From Saccharothrix ecbatanensis (GTDB lineage: Bacteria > Actinomycetota > Actinomycetes > Mycobacteriales > Pseudonocardiaceae): a stretch of DNA of 64,000 bases. Shown piece after piece: positions 25,732-34,611 of this stretch (position 1 is the stretch's first letter; the number at the start of each line of letters is the position of its first letter). Below the pieces are notes generated by a model. The model was not told the DNA's origin and made no database searches. It was given only the letters and a program-made list of their open reading frames with translations. The position numbers and the translations under genes were made by a program. The DNA lies in contig NZ_JACHMO010000001.1 in NCBI RefSeq assembly GCF_014205015.1, positions 4,712,001-4,776,000 on the forward strand, written 5' to 3'.

Positions 25732-26849
25732 GCCTCGGCCACCCGTCGCGGATCGGCGGCCATGGCGCTCTCGTAGACCCGCACCACCTGCGCCGCCACC
25801 ACCGACCAGTCGAACATCATCACCCGCTGCCGCGCCGCGGCCACGTAGTCCGCCCGCCGCACCGGATCGGCCAGCAGCTCCCGCAACGCCGCCGCCAACG
25901 CGTCCGGGTCGCCGACCGGGGTCAGCACACCGGCCTTGCCGTCGTCCAGCACCCGCCGGAACGCGTCCAGGTCGCTCGACAGCACCACCGCGCCCGCGGA
26001 CATCGCCTCGGTCAGGATGATCCCGAAGCTCTCGCCACCGGTGTTGGGCGCGCAGTAGACGTCCACGCTGCGCAGAGCGCGCGCTTTCGTCTCGTCGTCC
26101 ACCATGCCGAGGAACACCATCCGCGACGCCAGCTCCGGCCCCGCCTGCTTGCGCAGCTCGTCTTCGTCACCACGTCCGACGATCAGCAGTCGCACGTCCG
26201 GCTCGTCCAGCGCGCGGAACGCGTCGAGCAGCACCGGCATGCCCTTGCGCGGCTCGGTGAACCGGCCGACGAAACCGACCGTGCCGCCGGGACGCGGGTA
26301 GCCGTCCAACGGCTTCGCGTCGGCGAAGAACCCGACGTCCACGCCGTTCGGGATCTCCACGGCGTCACCGCCGAGGTGTTCCACCTGCACCCGCCGCGCC
26401 AGCGCCGACACCGCGATCCGGGCGGTGATCTTCTCCAGGAACGGCTGGAGCACCGCCTGGAACGCGGACAGCATCTTCGAGCGCGGCGTGGACGTGTGGA
26501 AGGTGGCCACGATCGGCCCGTCCGCGACCATCAGCGCCAGCATCGACAACGACGGCGCGGTGGGCTCGTGCAGGTGCAGCACGTCGAAATCGTGCTCGGC
26601 GATCCACCGCCGGACCCGGGTGAACGACACCGGCCCGAACGACAGCCGCGCCACCGACCCGTTGTACGGGATGCCGACCGAGCGGCCGGCGGACGTGACG
26701 AACTCCGGCACCGGCGTGTCGTCGTCCGCGGGCGCCAGCACCTCGACCTCGTGCCCGAGACCGCGCAGCGCGCGCGCCAGGTCGAGCACGTGGGCCTGCA
26801 CGCCTCCGGGCACCTCGAAGGAGTACGGGCAGACGATGCCGACCTTCAC
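25728..26849 (-). CDS. pimA: Phosphatidyl-myo-inositol mannosyltransferase PimA
   Basis: GT4-family enzyme (373 residues) transferring the first mannose from GDP-mannose to phosphatidylinositol on the inner membrane face. Key sites are the N-terminal VCPYSFEVPGGVQ, HLHEPTAPSLS with the conserved His-Glu, FVGRFTEPRKG, and the acidic donor-binding region GGESFGIILTEAM. Four-bp overlaps link it to the acyltransferase upstream and the Nudix gene downstream. GTG 26849 is the family-consistent start. Confidence 0.95.
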   Translation of the reverse strand: MKVGIVCPYSFEVPGGVQAHVLDLARALRGLGHEVEVLAPADDDTPVPEFVTSAGRSVGIPYNGSVARLSFGPVSFTRVRRWIAEHDFDVLHLHEPTAPSLSMLALMVADGPIVATFHTSTPRSKMLSAFQAVLQPFLEKITARIAVSALARRVQVEHLGGDAVEIPNGVDVGFFADAKPLDGYPRPGGTVGFVGRFTEPRKGMPVLLDAFRALDEPDVRLLIVGRGDEDELRKQAGPELASRMVFLGMVDDETKARALRSVDVYCAPNTGGESFGIILTEAMSAGAVVLSSDLDAFRRVLDDGKAGVLTPVGDPDALAAALRELLADPVRRADYVAAARQRVMMFDWSVVAAQVVRVYESAMAADPRRVAEA

Positions 26850-27793
26850 GCCGTTTCCCCCCGGCGGGCCAGCACCCGGCGCAGCGCCTTCTGCCTGCTC
26901 TCCGGCAGGTCGGCCAGCCACAGCTGCTGCATCATGTGCCAGTCGGTGGGGTGCGCGGCGATGTCGGCCGCGAACACGTCCGCCAGCTGCTGGGTCGCGG
27001 CCGGCACGCCCGCCGTCCCCTGGACCCTGATCGGCGGGTGCAGCCGGATGACCCAGCCGTCCTCGGTGAACCACAGGCCCGCCGGGATCAGCGCCGCGCC
27101 GGTCGTCGCGGCCAGGTGCGCGGGACCGGCCGGCATCAGCGTGCGCTCGCCGAAGAACGTCACCGGCACACCGCCCGCGGTGAGGTCGCGGTCGGCCAGC
27201 AGGCAGACGACCTTGTTGGCGCGCAGGCGTTCGGTGAGCACGATCGCCGGGTTGCGGTCGCCCCCGGTCAGCGGGACCACCTCGAAGCCCAGGCTTTCCC
27301 GGAACGCGATGAACCGGCGGTACAGCGATTCGGGCTTGAGCCGTTCGGCGACGGTGGTGAACGTGCCGCAGTGGCCGACCAGCCAGACGCCCGCCATGTC
27401 CCAGTTGCCGCAGTGCGGCAGGGCGATCACCGCGCCCCGGCCCTCGGCCAGCGCCGCGTCCAGGTTCTCCACGCCGGTCATCGTCCGGTCGCACTCGGCG
27501 TAGGCAGCCTTGAGGTCCAGCGACGGCAGCCGGAACGCCTCGCGCCAGTACCGCGCGTACGAGCGCAGCGCCAGGCGGACCAGCTCGTCCAGCTCGGCCT
27601 CGCCGGCCTGCGGCACCACCCGGCGCAGGTTCGCCCGCAGCTGCCGGACGCCGTCGCCGCCACGTCTCGCGGCCCGGTCGGCGACGAGGTCGAACAGCGG
27701 GCGGGCCCAGCTCTCCGGCAGCAGCCGCACCAGGCGCCACCCGGCCGCGTAGCCGAGGTCGGCCAAGCCGCCCTTGATGTCACGGGCTTTCAC
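26846..27793 (-). CDS. patA: PIM acyltransferase (PatA-like)
   Basis: Lysophospholipid/lipid A-type acyltransferase (315 residues) that acylates the mannose of PIM1/PIM2. The catalytic HxxxxD is visible as HCGNWD near residues 126-131, and conserved RFIAFRESLGFEVVPL, LLADRDL and FFG follow. It lies between pgsA and pimA with overlapping stops and starts, the same order as the mycobacterial PIM operon. Confidence 0.92.
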   Translation of the reverse strand: MKARDIKGGLADLGYAAGWRLVRLLPESWARPLFDLVADRAARRGGDGVRQLRANLRRVVPQAGEAELDELVRLALRSYARYWREAFRLPSLDLKAAYAECDRTMTGVENLDAALAEGRGAVIALPHCGNWDMAGVWLVGHCGTFTTVAERLKPESLYRRFIAFRESLGFEVVPLTGGDRNPAIVLTERLRANKVVCLLADRDLTAGGVPVTFFGERTLMPAGPAHLAATTGAALIPAGLWFTEDGWVIRLHPPIRVQGTAGVPAATQQLADVFAADIAAHPTDWHMMQQLWLADLPESRQKALRRVLARRGETA

Positions 27794-28398
27794 GTCCCGA
27801 GCTCCTTCGCGGCGCGGCTCACGGCCAGGATGCGCTGCACCACGGTGATCGTGACCAGCGCCGCCAGCAGGTACAGCGCCACGGGCAGGACGTAGGGCAC
27901 GCCGAGCCCGTGCAGGCCGATGCCGACCAGCGCGATGATGAACCGTTCGGCGCGTTCGGCGATCCCGCCGTCGGCGGACAGCCCGGACGCCTCGGCGCGC
28001 GCCTTGACGTACGAGGTGACCTGGGCGCCCACCAGTGACACGAGGGTCGCCGCCGCCAGGCCCTGCTCGCCCTCGCCGAACGCCCACCAGGCGATGGCGG
28101 CGAACAGCGCGCCGTCCGCGATCCGGTCGCAGCTCGCGTCCAGCACGGCGCCGAACCTCGTGCCGCCGCCCTGGGCACGGGCCATCGCGCCGTCGATCAG
28201 GTCCAGCAGCACGAAAACCGTGACCAGCACGGTGCCGACGAACAGCTCGCCGCGCGGGATGAACCACAGCGACGTGGCGACGGAGCCGACGGTGCCGAGC
28301 ACCGTGACGGAGTTCGGGGTGAGGCCGCGCCGCAGCAGCCACGCCCCGATCGGATCGGTGACGCGGGAGACGGACGCGCGGGCGAAGATGTTCAGCAT
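27790..28398 (-). CDS. pgsA: CDP-alcohol phosphatidyltransferase, phosphatidylinositol(phosphate) synthase
   Basis: Membrane enzyme (202 residues) making phosphatidylinositol phosphate from CDP-diacylglycerol and inositol phosphate. The CDP-alcohol motif D-x2-D-G-x2-A-R-x8-G-x3-D-x3-D is visible as DLIDGAMAR then TRFGAVLDASCDR, with several flanking membrane helices. First gene of the PIM operon. ATG 28398 aligns best with homologues; GTG 28413 would add five residues. Confidence 0.93.
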   Translation of the reverse strand: MLNIFARASVSRVTDPIGAWLLRRGLTPNSVTVLGTVGSVATSLWFIPRGELFVGTVLVTVFVLLDLIDGAMARAQGGGTRFGAVLDASCDRIADGALFAAIAWWAFGEGEQGLAAATLVSLVGAQVTSYVKARAEASGLSADGGIAERAERFIIALVGIGLHGLGVPYVLPVALYLLAALVTITVVQRILAVSRAAKELGT

Positions 28399-28458
28399 GG
28401 GGTGGCGAGGCACCTACCGACGGGGACGAAGTGGTCCCCGGCAGCCTAACCGCCCAGC

Positions 28459-29298
28459 TCAGCCGAGCTTGCGGTGGTCCCTGGAGATCTGCGCGAGCAG
28501 GTCGTCCAGCGCGTCGCCGCGCACCGCCAGCCGTTCGAGCCTGCCGAACAGAGCCAGGTACTCGCGCACGTCGTGCGGGTCGGTGATGGTCGCGTTGCCG
28601 GTCAGCACGCTCAGCGTCACCACCCGTTCGTCGTACACCTGGAACCCGTGCAGCGCCACCAGGTTGGCGTCCACCGTCCACGGCACCACGCCGAGCTGCA
28701 CATTGGGTCTTCGGCTGGTGTCGAGCAGGTGGTCGATCTGCTCGCACATCAGGTCGGCCGAGCCCATCCGCCAGCGCAAGGCGCTCTCCGCGAGCAGGAA
28801 GACGAAGCGCTTTCCCGGATCGTCCATCCGGGCCCTGCGGGTGCGCAGGGTGGCTATCGCGGTGTCCTGCTCGTGCGAGGGCGTGGCGTTGAGCACGACC
28901 CTGAGGTAGTTCTCGCTCTGCAACAGCGCGGGCACACCCGCGTTCTGGAAGAAGCGGCTGGTGGTGGCGCGGGCCTCGATACGTGCCACGGTCTGCTGGT
29001 GCCGGTGTGCCCCGCGGTGCAGCACCACTCGGCGGGTCTCCGCCTCGGCGTGCAGCTGGCGGGCCAACTCGACCAGCTCGACCCTGGTCTCCCTGGTCGC
29101 GGACAACTCCGCCACCAGGCGCTCCACGTCGGTCACGGACGGGAGGAGCATGCCGTTCTCGATCTTCGACAGCTTGGACTGGCTCATCCCGGTAGCGCGC
29201 GCCGTGGCCGTCCCGGTCATCTTGGCCTCGGTGCGCAGCCTTCGTAACTCGCGCGAGAGCCGTTCTCGGGCCAGCCGCGAACGCTCAGGTGCGGTCAT
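28459..29298 (-). CDS. XRE regulator with DUF5753 (Scr1-type) domain, apparently orphan
   Basis: A 279-residue regulator: N-terminal XRE helix-turn-helix (MSQSKLSKIENGMLLPS near residues 38-54) and a C-terminal DUF5753 domain (NAGVPALLQSENYLRVVL, then EQIDHLLDTSRRPNVQLGVVP). These usually sit beside a small DUF397 partner, which is absent on both sides here. It separates pgsA from the sigma/adenylation operon and may mark the cassette boundary. ATG 29298 is preferred over 29322. Confidence 0.85.
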   Translation of the reverse strand: MTAPERSRLARERLSRELRRLRTEAKMTGTATARATGMSQSKLSKIENGMLLPSVTDVERLVAELSATRETRVELVELARQLHAEAETRRVVLHRGAHRHQQTVARIEARATTSRFFQNAGVPALLQSENYLRVVLNATPSHEQDTAIATLRTRRARMDDPGKRFVFLLAESALRWRMGSADLMCEQIDHLLDTSRRPNVQLGVVPWTVDANLVALHGFQVYDERVVTLSVLTGNATITDPHDVREYLALFGRLERLAVRGDALDDLLAQISRDHRKLG

Positions 29299-29494
29299 GC
29301 AACGCACCGTATCGACGCTCACCCCTCTTGACGATCGGCCAGGAAGGTGTCTAAACGTCGGATCATGGTCGCGCTGTGGTGATCTCGACCACGATCAGAC
29401 GGCGTTCGTGGACGCGCACGCGGGCCGCGCTGGTTCGTTCGCCGCAGGTCCGGGCCCTGCGGGTCGACCGCGAAAGGGTTGATCCGGACGATGT

Positions 29495-30253
29495 TCAGAA
29501 CCCGACGCTCAGGATCACCAGGTCGTCCGGCAGCAACCTGATCTCCACACCGGTGATGTCGGACCGTTGCAGCTCGGTCGTCGCGATGGGCCGGGTGGTG
29601 GAACCGGGCCCCGCGGTCCAGGTCGCCACGCGCACCGACGTGCCACCCGACACCAGCACGTGCAGGGCGTAGGCGAAGACGGGCGGCCGCGGGCCGTCCG
29701 ACGGCACGCGGTAGGAGCACAGCACCTCGATCCGGGTGCCCCACGGCTCGTCCAGCAGCTGGACGCTGGCCGTGACGGGGCTGGGCAGGGTCTGGCTCAT
29801 GATCACGTCCGGCGCGGTCGGGCTCGTCGTCACCGCCGTCGGGCTCGTCGTCACGTCCCGCACGGACGACGGCGACGGGTCCGGGTCCGCCGAGGTGTGG
29901 CGGCCGGCCGGACCCAGCGTCATCGCGCCCGCCGCCCCCAACAACGCCGCACCGACCAGCGCGGCGGCCAGCCACACCCTGGACCGCCTCCGCCTGACCC
30001 GCTCGACCACCGCCAGCCCGGCCAGCAGGTCCGGGGGCGGCTCCTCCGCCGCCGCGGGCCCCAGCAGGTCGAGCGCCCGGTCACGGGGCACGGCGGAGAG
30101 GATGCCGGGGACGCCCGCGAAGGAGGCCACGTCACCCGAGCACTCCTGGCACCCGGGCACGTGTCCCTCGAACTCCCGGCGCTCACCGGGAGACAGCGCA
30201 CCCATGACGTACGCGGCACCCCAGTCCCGGTACGGATCGACTGGCGAGCTCAC
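29495..30253 (-). CDS. Zinc-binding anti-sigma factor
   Basis: Membrane anti-sigma factor (252 residues). The N-terminal cytoplasmic ZAS motif is HVPGCQEC (HxxxCxxC) near residues 31-38. A single membrane helix lies at about 95-115, followed by a Thr/Ser/Pro-rich linker and an outer domain of about 100 residues that could sense an envelope signal. GTG 30253 overlaps the sigma factor stop, the usual sigma/anti-sigma coupling. Confidence 0.88.
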   Translation of the reverse strand: MSSPVDPYRDWGAAYVMGALSPGERREFEGHVPGCQECSGDVASFAGVPGILSAVPRDRALDLLGPAAAEEPPPDLLAGLAVVERVRRRRSRVWLAAALVGAALLGAAGAMTLGPAGRHTSADPDPSPSSVRDVTTSPTAVTTSPTAPDVIMSQTLPSPVTASVQLLDEPWGTRIEVLCSYRVPSDGPRPPVFAYALHVLVSGGTSVRVATWTAGPGSTTRPIATTELQRSDITGVEIRLLPDDLVILSVGF

Positions 30254-30759
30254 CGTCCGGTGACCCCCTTCTCCTCCAGTGCCAGCCGCAGCGCCCGCAG
30301 ACCGTAGTGCAGGCGGGATTTCACGGTTCCCTCCGGCAGGTCCAGTGCGGCGGCCAGCTCCGCGACGGACTGCCCCATGTAGTACGAACGTACGATCACC
30401 GTGCGGTGCTCCGGCGTCAACTGGGTGAGCACGTCGGCCACCAGCCACGCGTCGAGGGCCAACTCGCTCGGGTCGGACCAGGCCCGTTCCGGCAGCCGCT
30501 CCGACCCGATCTCCCAGCGTGCGCGAGCACTGCGGCGTTCGTCGATCACCACGTTGCGTGCGACGGTGTAGAGCCACGCGCGGGCGCCCGTCACACCCTG
30601 TTCTAGCACTTTCGGATTGCGCCACGCGCGCAGCAGGGTTTCCTGCACCACGTCGCGGGACAGCTCGTCGTCCCCCGTCAGCCGACGCACGTACCGCCAC
30701 AGCGCAGGAGCGTGCTCGTCGTGGAGAGCACGCAGCAATGTCGTGTGACTGTCCTTGAT
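30250..30759 (-). CDS. ECF-family RNA polymerase sigma factor
   Basis: ECF sigma factor with region 2 (LWRYVRRLTGDDELSRDVVQ and ARAWLYTVARNVVIDERR) and region 4 (LTPEHRTVIVRSYY, then SVAELAAALDLPEGTVKSRL). It is kept inactive by the coupled zinc anti-sigma factor. The first standard in-frame start is TTG 30738 without a good ribosome site. An ATC codon at 30759 has GAGGAGG at ideal distance (30766-30772) and gives a more complete N-terminus, so I list that position as likely but unusual. Confidence 0.82.
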   Translation of the reverse strand: MKDSHTTLLRALHDEHAPALWRYVRRLTGDDELSRDVVQETLLRAWRNPKVLEQGVTGARAWLYTVARNVVIDERRSARARWEIGSERLPERAWSDPSELALDAWLVADVLTQLTPEHRTVIVRSYYMGQSVAELAAALDLPEGTVKSRLHYGLRALRLALEEKGVTGR

Positions 30760-30774
30760 GGCGCACCTCCTCGG

Positions 30775-31617
30775 CTAGTCGTGGAACAGCGGTTCCCTGG
30801 TGGCGCCGGAGAGGGTCCTGCTGGGGAACGCGGGCGCGCGCTTGGCGAGGAAGGCCCCGGTCCCCTCGCGCATGTCGTCGGCGGTGAACGCCTCGCGGAA
30901 GGCGTCCAGTTCGACGGCCAGCCCGGCCTCGACGGTCCGGCCGCCGGCGCCGTTGACCGCGGCCTTGGCCAGCGACACCGCCGTCGCCGAGTTGCCCGCG
31001 ATCCGGCCGAGCACCTCGCGTGCGGCGGTCAGCATCTCATCGCGCCCGTCGAACACCGCGTTGACCAGTCCCAGCCGCTGGGCCTCCAGCGCGTCGACGT
31101 GCCTGCCGGTGTAGATCAGCTCGCGGGCGACGGCCGGTCCGACCAGGCGTTGGAGCCGGACGCACCCACCGAACCCCGGGACGAGGCCGAGCAGGACCTC
31201 CGGCTGGCCGAACACCGAACGGCGGGTGGCGTAGGCGAAGTCGCACGCCAGCACCATTTCGCAGCCGCCACCGAGCGCGTAGCCGTCCACGCACGCGACG
31301 ACCGGGCACGGAACTTCCTCCAGCAGCAGGGTGACCCGCTGCCCGAGGCGCCCGAACCGCTCGCCTTCGGCCGGTGTCATCGCGGCCATCTCCCGGATGT
31401 CGGCGCCGGCGATGAAAGCGGGACCGGGCGCGCCGGTCAGCATGATGCCGGCCGGTGCGCGGCCACCGGGGCGTGCGCCGCCGACGAGCACACCGGACAG
31501 GAAGTGGTCGAGTTCGGCGAGGACCCGGACGGACAGCGCGTTGCGCGCCGACGGCCGGGACACGGTGACCGTCGTGATGCCGGCCTCTTCTTCGACGAGC
31601 AAGGTCGAGTAGTCCAC
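30775..31617 (-). CDS. Enoyl-CoA hydratase/isomerase family protein
   Basis: Crotonase-fold protein (280 residues). Oxyanion-hole segments are FIAGADIREMA near 68-78 and YALGGGCEMVLACD near 113-126, the latter with the acidic position of hydratases. The C-terminus is complete. It is 10 bp after the membrane flavoprotein gene and 15 bp before the sigma factor, so it appears to be part of the same operon. Whether the substrate is a CoA thioester or an adenylated/aminoacyl product is unknown. Confidence 0.88.
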   Translation of the reverse strand: MDYSTLLVEEEAGITTVTVSRPSARNALSVRVLAELDHFLSGVLVGGARPGGRAPAGIMLTGAPGPAFIAGADIREMAAMTPAEGERFGRLGQRVTLLLEEVPCPVVACVDGYALGGGCEMVLACDFAYATRRSVFGQPEVLLGLVPGFGGCVRLQRLVGPAVARELIYTGRHVDALEAQRLGLVNAVFDGRDEMLTAAREVLGRIAGNSATAVSLAKAAVNGAGGRTVEAGLAVELDAFREAFTADDMREGTGAFLAKRAPAFPSRTLSGATREPLFHD

Positions 31618-31627
31618 GGAAGGCTCC

Positions 31628-32857
31628 TCACGAGTCCCAGATGGCGCCGAACGCGGGCACTCCCCGCGCCTCCAACTCCTCCACGACGTGCCACGTCGTC
31701 TTCTTGTTCGAGATGCAGATCACCGCTTCCGCGTCGAACTCCCGGCAGGCGCGCAGCGCCAGTTCGACCAAGTCGGGCTTGCCCTGCCCGACCGTGTCCC
31801 AGACCAGCGCATCCGGTTGCACGGCTTCGATCTCGTCCACGAGCTCGTCGCCGTAGGTGGCGCGTGGCGTGCGGGTGGACCACACCAGGCGCGACGGCGT
31901 CTCCTGCGACAGCAGGTGCGGCAGGCACGGCCCGATACCGCTGCCGGTGGCCACCCACACGACCCGGGTGAAGAGCTTGTCGATGTTGCCCACGCCCGCG
32001 GTGGGGACGCCCTTGACCCACAGGTGCGTAGGCATGTCGTCGATCAGCCTGCCGGTCCAGTCGCCCGCCCGGGAGATGGTCAGCCGGAACCCGGCGCGGC
32101 CCGGCGCAGGCACGTTGGCGAACGAGTGCCACTCCAGCAGCGGGTGGCGGCTCACCGCCGTGGAGGAACCCGCGAACGGCGTGACGCCGTAGTCGAACGA
32201 CACCAGGGCGACGTGCTTGGACGGTCGGACGATCCGCACCGGCACCCGGCGCAGCCGCGTCCACGGCAGGACGACGCTCGCCACCACCAGCAGGAGCAGC
32301 CAGAACTGGAGGGAGCCGACGAACCCGGGTTGGCGGGAGGAGTGGACGGCGAACAGCGCGAGCACGGTCCAGCCGGCGAACCGGTGCACTCGCTCGAACA
32401 CGTCGTGCCGCCGTGCCCGCAAGGTCGGCAGGGCGAACACGACCATCGCGACGAGCAGCCCGAGGATCGTCCACGTGAGCGGGTCGGCCAGGGCCCAGGC
32501 CAGCACGGCGAACCACGTGGTGGCGCAGAGTGCGGCACCGACGTGCAGGCCGCCGAAGTGGTAGACCTTGCCCAGCGTCCAGCGGACCCGCAGCGGCCAG
32601 GTCGTCGGCGCGCTGGTCGCGACCCGGAACAGCAGGTTGATCACGTGCTGCTGGCGGATCAGGACGGCGAGGGCGACGTTCGCCACGACCGCGTCTGAGA
32701 GCGCTCCCACCGACTCGATGCCGAACGCCGCGACGGCGTTGATCACGACCACCAGGGCGACGAGTCGGTTGTGGTGGGTGAACGGGCGGCGTCGGAGCGC
32801 GAGTGCGAGTCTGGTCTTGAGATGGGTGGACGGCTGGTCGGTGCGCGTGGTGCTCAT
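31628..32857 (-). CDS. Integral membrane flavoprotein reductase (TmpA-like)
   Basis: A 409-residue protein with about six membrane helices in residues 32-200 carrying several histidines (H29, H71, H100, H105, H158, H172) that could hold heme. A soluble ferredoxin-reductase-like part follows, with a flavin region near HPLLEWHSFANV (238-249) and an NAD(P) glycine motif WVATGSGIGPCLPHLL (301-316). The layout recalls ferric/NADPH-oxidase-like reductases and fungal TmpA, whose relative TmpB joins it to an adenylation domain. It overlaps the adenylation gene by 4 bp. Confidence 0.72.
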   Translation of the reverse strand: MSTTRTDQPSTHLKTRLALALRRRPFTHHNRLVALVVVINAVAAFGIESVGALSDAVVANVALAVLIRQQHVINLLFRVATSAPTTWPLRVRWTLGKVYHFGGLHVGAALCATTWFAVLAWALADPLTWTILGLLVAMVVFALPTLRARRHDVFERVHRFAGWTVLALFAVHSSRQPGFVGSLQFWLLLLVVASVVLPWTRLRRVPVRIVRPSKHVALVSFDYGVTPFAGSSTAVSRHPLLEWHSFANVPAPGRAGFRLTISRAGDWTGRLIDDMPTHLWVKGVPTAGVGNIDKLFTRVVWVATGSGIGPCLPHLLSQETPSRLVWSTRTPRATYGDELVDEIEAVQPDALVWDTVGQGKPDLVELALRACREFDAEAVICISNKKTTWHVVEELEARGVPAFGAIWDS

Positions 32858-34359
32858 GCGACCGGCACCAGCGAGGCCAGCGCGGCACGGTCCACTTTGC
32901 CCCGTTCGGTCACCGGCAGGTCGTCCACCGCGAGAACCCGTGACGGCACGCAGTAGTACGGCAAGCGGCGGGCGACGGCGTCCTTGGCGTCGCAAGGCGA
33001 GACGGTGGCGGGACTGACGAAACCGACGAGTTCGCCGTCGTGCAGAACGGCCGTGGCGCGGACACAGCCCGGGGCCGTCTCCAGGGCCGACGTGATGCCG
33101 TCCAGCTCGACCCGGAAGCCGCGGACCTTGACCTGGTCGTCCGTGCGGCCGTGGTGCTCCAGCTCGCCGTCGGGTGTCCAGCGGCCCAGGTCGCGGGTGC
33201 GGAACATCAGGTGGTCGCCGCCGCGGAACGGGTCGGGGCGGTACCGCTGGGCGGTCAGCACGTCGTTGCCCAGGTAGCCCGCCGTGACGCAGGCGCCGCC
33301 CGCCCACATCTCGCCGACCTCGCCGATCCGGCACGGCCGCAGGTTCTCGTCGAGCACGTAGACCGACGTGTTGGGCACCGGCCGGCCGATGGTCAGCCCA
33401 CCCGCGGCCGAGTCGTAGCGCTGCACCGTGTTGACGATGGCGACTTCCGTGGGGCCGCAGGCGTTGTGGAACGCGGCGCGGGCGGACCAGGCGTCGGCCA
33501 GCGGTTGGGGGCAGCGTTCCCCGGCGACCGCGACCACGCGCACGTCCGGACAGCCATCGGGGTCCACTGTGGACAGAACGCTGGGAGTGGCGATGAGGAC
33601 GGTGGCGGTTTCCGCCGTCCGTGCCGGGTCTTGACCGCGGATGACGCAGGTCGCGCCGTGGGTCAGCGCGCCGAAGACCTCCCACACCGCCATGTCGAAC
33701 GCGATGTTGAGCAGTTGCGCGACCCGGTCGCCCGGTCGGATGCCCAGCGAGCCCGGTTCGGTGAGCAGGACGTTGCACAGGTTCCCGTGGGTCACCAGGA
33801 CGCCGTTGGGGACGCCGGTCGTGCCGGAGGTGAAGATGACGACGGCGGTCTCGCCGTTGGCCGCCGGGCGGGGTGCGGGCGCTTCGCGGTCCGGGAGGGT
33901 GTCGAGCACCAGGACCGTGGCCGCGGTGACGGCGGACGAGTGTTCCTTCGTGGTGATCACGACGTCGATGTCCGCGGTGCGCATGACGTGGTCGAGGTGG
34001 TGCCGCGGCGTGATCCGCACGTCCTGCGGCACGTAGGCGGCGCCGGCCTTCAGCACCGCCAGCATGCCCACGACCATCGGGATCGAGCGGGTCAGGAACA
34101 ACCCGACGTGATCACCGGGGCGCACGCCCGCGTCGACGAGGGCGGCCGCGACGACGTTCGCGCGGTGGTCGAGTTCGCCGTAGGTGACGCAGTTGCCCTC
34201 GTGCTCGACCGCCCGCGCGCCCGGCGACCGTGCCGCGTGGACTTCGAACGCGTGGTGGATCCGCTGGAACGGCGGTGTGACGCTCGGTCCGTGGCCGAAC
34301 CGCCGGAACAGCGGACGATCATCCGGGGGCAGGCCTGATAAGGGGTTGGGCTCGGTCAT
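32854..34359 (-). CDS. Stand-alone NRPS-type amino acid adenylation protein
   Basis: AMP-forming adenylation enzyme (501 residues). Core motifs: A3 FTSGTTGVPNGV (176-187, the usual PKG lysine replaced by Asn), A4 AFDMAVWE with D222 where NRPS domains bind the alpha-amino group, A5 NACGPTE (299-305), RTRDLGRW, GRTDDQVKVRGFRVEL and the catalytic lysine in ERGKVDR. It looks active on an alpha-amino acid. There is no carrier domain, so the acyl-adenylate must be handed to another acceptor. First gene of the putative operon. Confidence 0.88.
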   Translation of the reverse strand: MTEPNPLSGLPPDDRPLFRRFGHGPSVTPPFQRIHHAFEVHAARSPGARAVEHEGNCVTYGELDHRANVVAAALVDAGVRPGDHVGLFLTRSIPMVVGMLAVLKAGAAYVPQDVRITPRHHLDHVMRTADIDVVITTKEHSSAVTAATVLVLDTLPDREAPAPRPAANGETAVVIFTSGTTGVPNGVLVTHGNLCNVLLTEPGSLGIRPGDRVAQLLNIAFDMAVWEVFGALTHGATCVIRGQDPARTAETATVLIATPSVLSTVDPDGCPDVRVVAVAGERCPQPLADAWSARAAFHNACGPTEVAIVNTVQRYDSAAGGLTIGRPVPNTSVYVLDENLRPCRIGEVGEMWAGGACVTAGYLGNDVLTAQRYRPDPFRGGDHLMFRTRDLGRWTPDGELEHHGRTDDQVKVRGFRVELDGITSALETAPGCVRATAVLHDGELVGFVSPATVSPCDAKDAVARRLPYYCVPSRVLAVDDLPVTERGKVDRAALASLVPVA

Positions 34360-34500
34360 GGCCGTCACAGGTCTTGCACCTCTCGTCCAGCCGGACACGG
34401 TCACCCGGTCTGAACGAGACAGCCCCATCAGCCGTTCAAGCTGCGCCCAAAAATGTTTGAAATTTCTCCAAGTTTTCCGACGAGCGCCCGGACCTCGGTG

Positions 34501-34611
34501 TCGAACACACCGGCCCGGCGCATCGAACACCGAGGACCGGCGTATCGAGCACTCAGGACATTCGAGTCGAACGCTCCGGATGCGACAGTCGAACGGACCG
34601 CTCGCGGCTCA
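34501..34611. repeat. 22-bp tandem array ending on the alpha/beta hydrolase stop codon
   Basis: Five consecutive units beginning TCGARC start at 34501, 34523, 34545, 34567 and 34589, exactly 22 bp apart. The last unit ends with TCA at 34609-34611, the hydrolase stop codon on the reverse strand. Units have diverged but the period is exact. The array fills much of the space between the hydrolase and the adenylation gene. Confidence 0.82.

Noticed and set aside
29361..29396. Inverted repeat GATCATGGTCG / CGACCACGATC after the anti-sigma gene
   Set aside because: Loop of 14 bases and one mismatch; too weak to call a terminator or operator with confidence.
34360..34500. AT-richer region before the adenylation gene as an ECF-dependent promoter
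   Set aside because: No clear ECF -35/-10 pair could be identified by eye.
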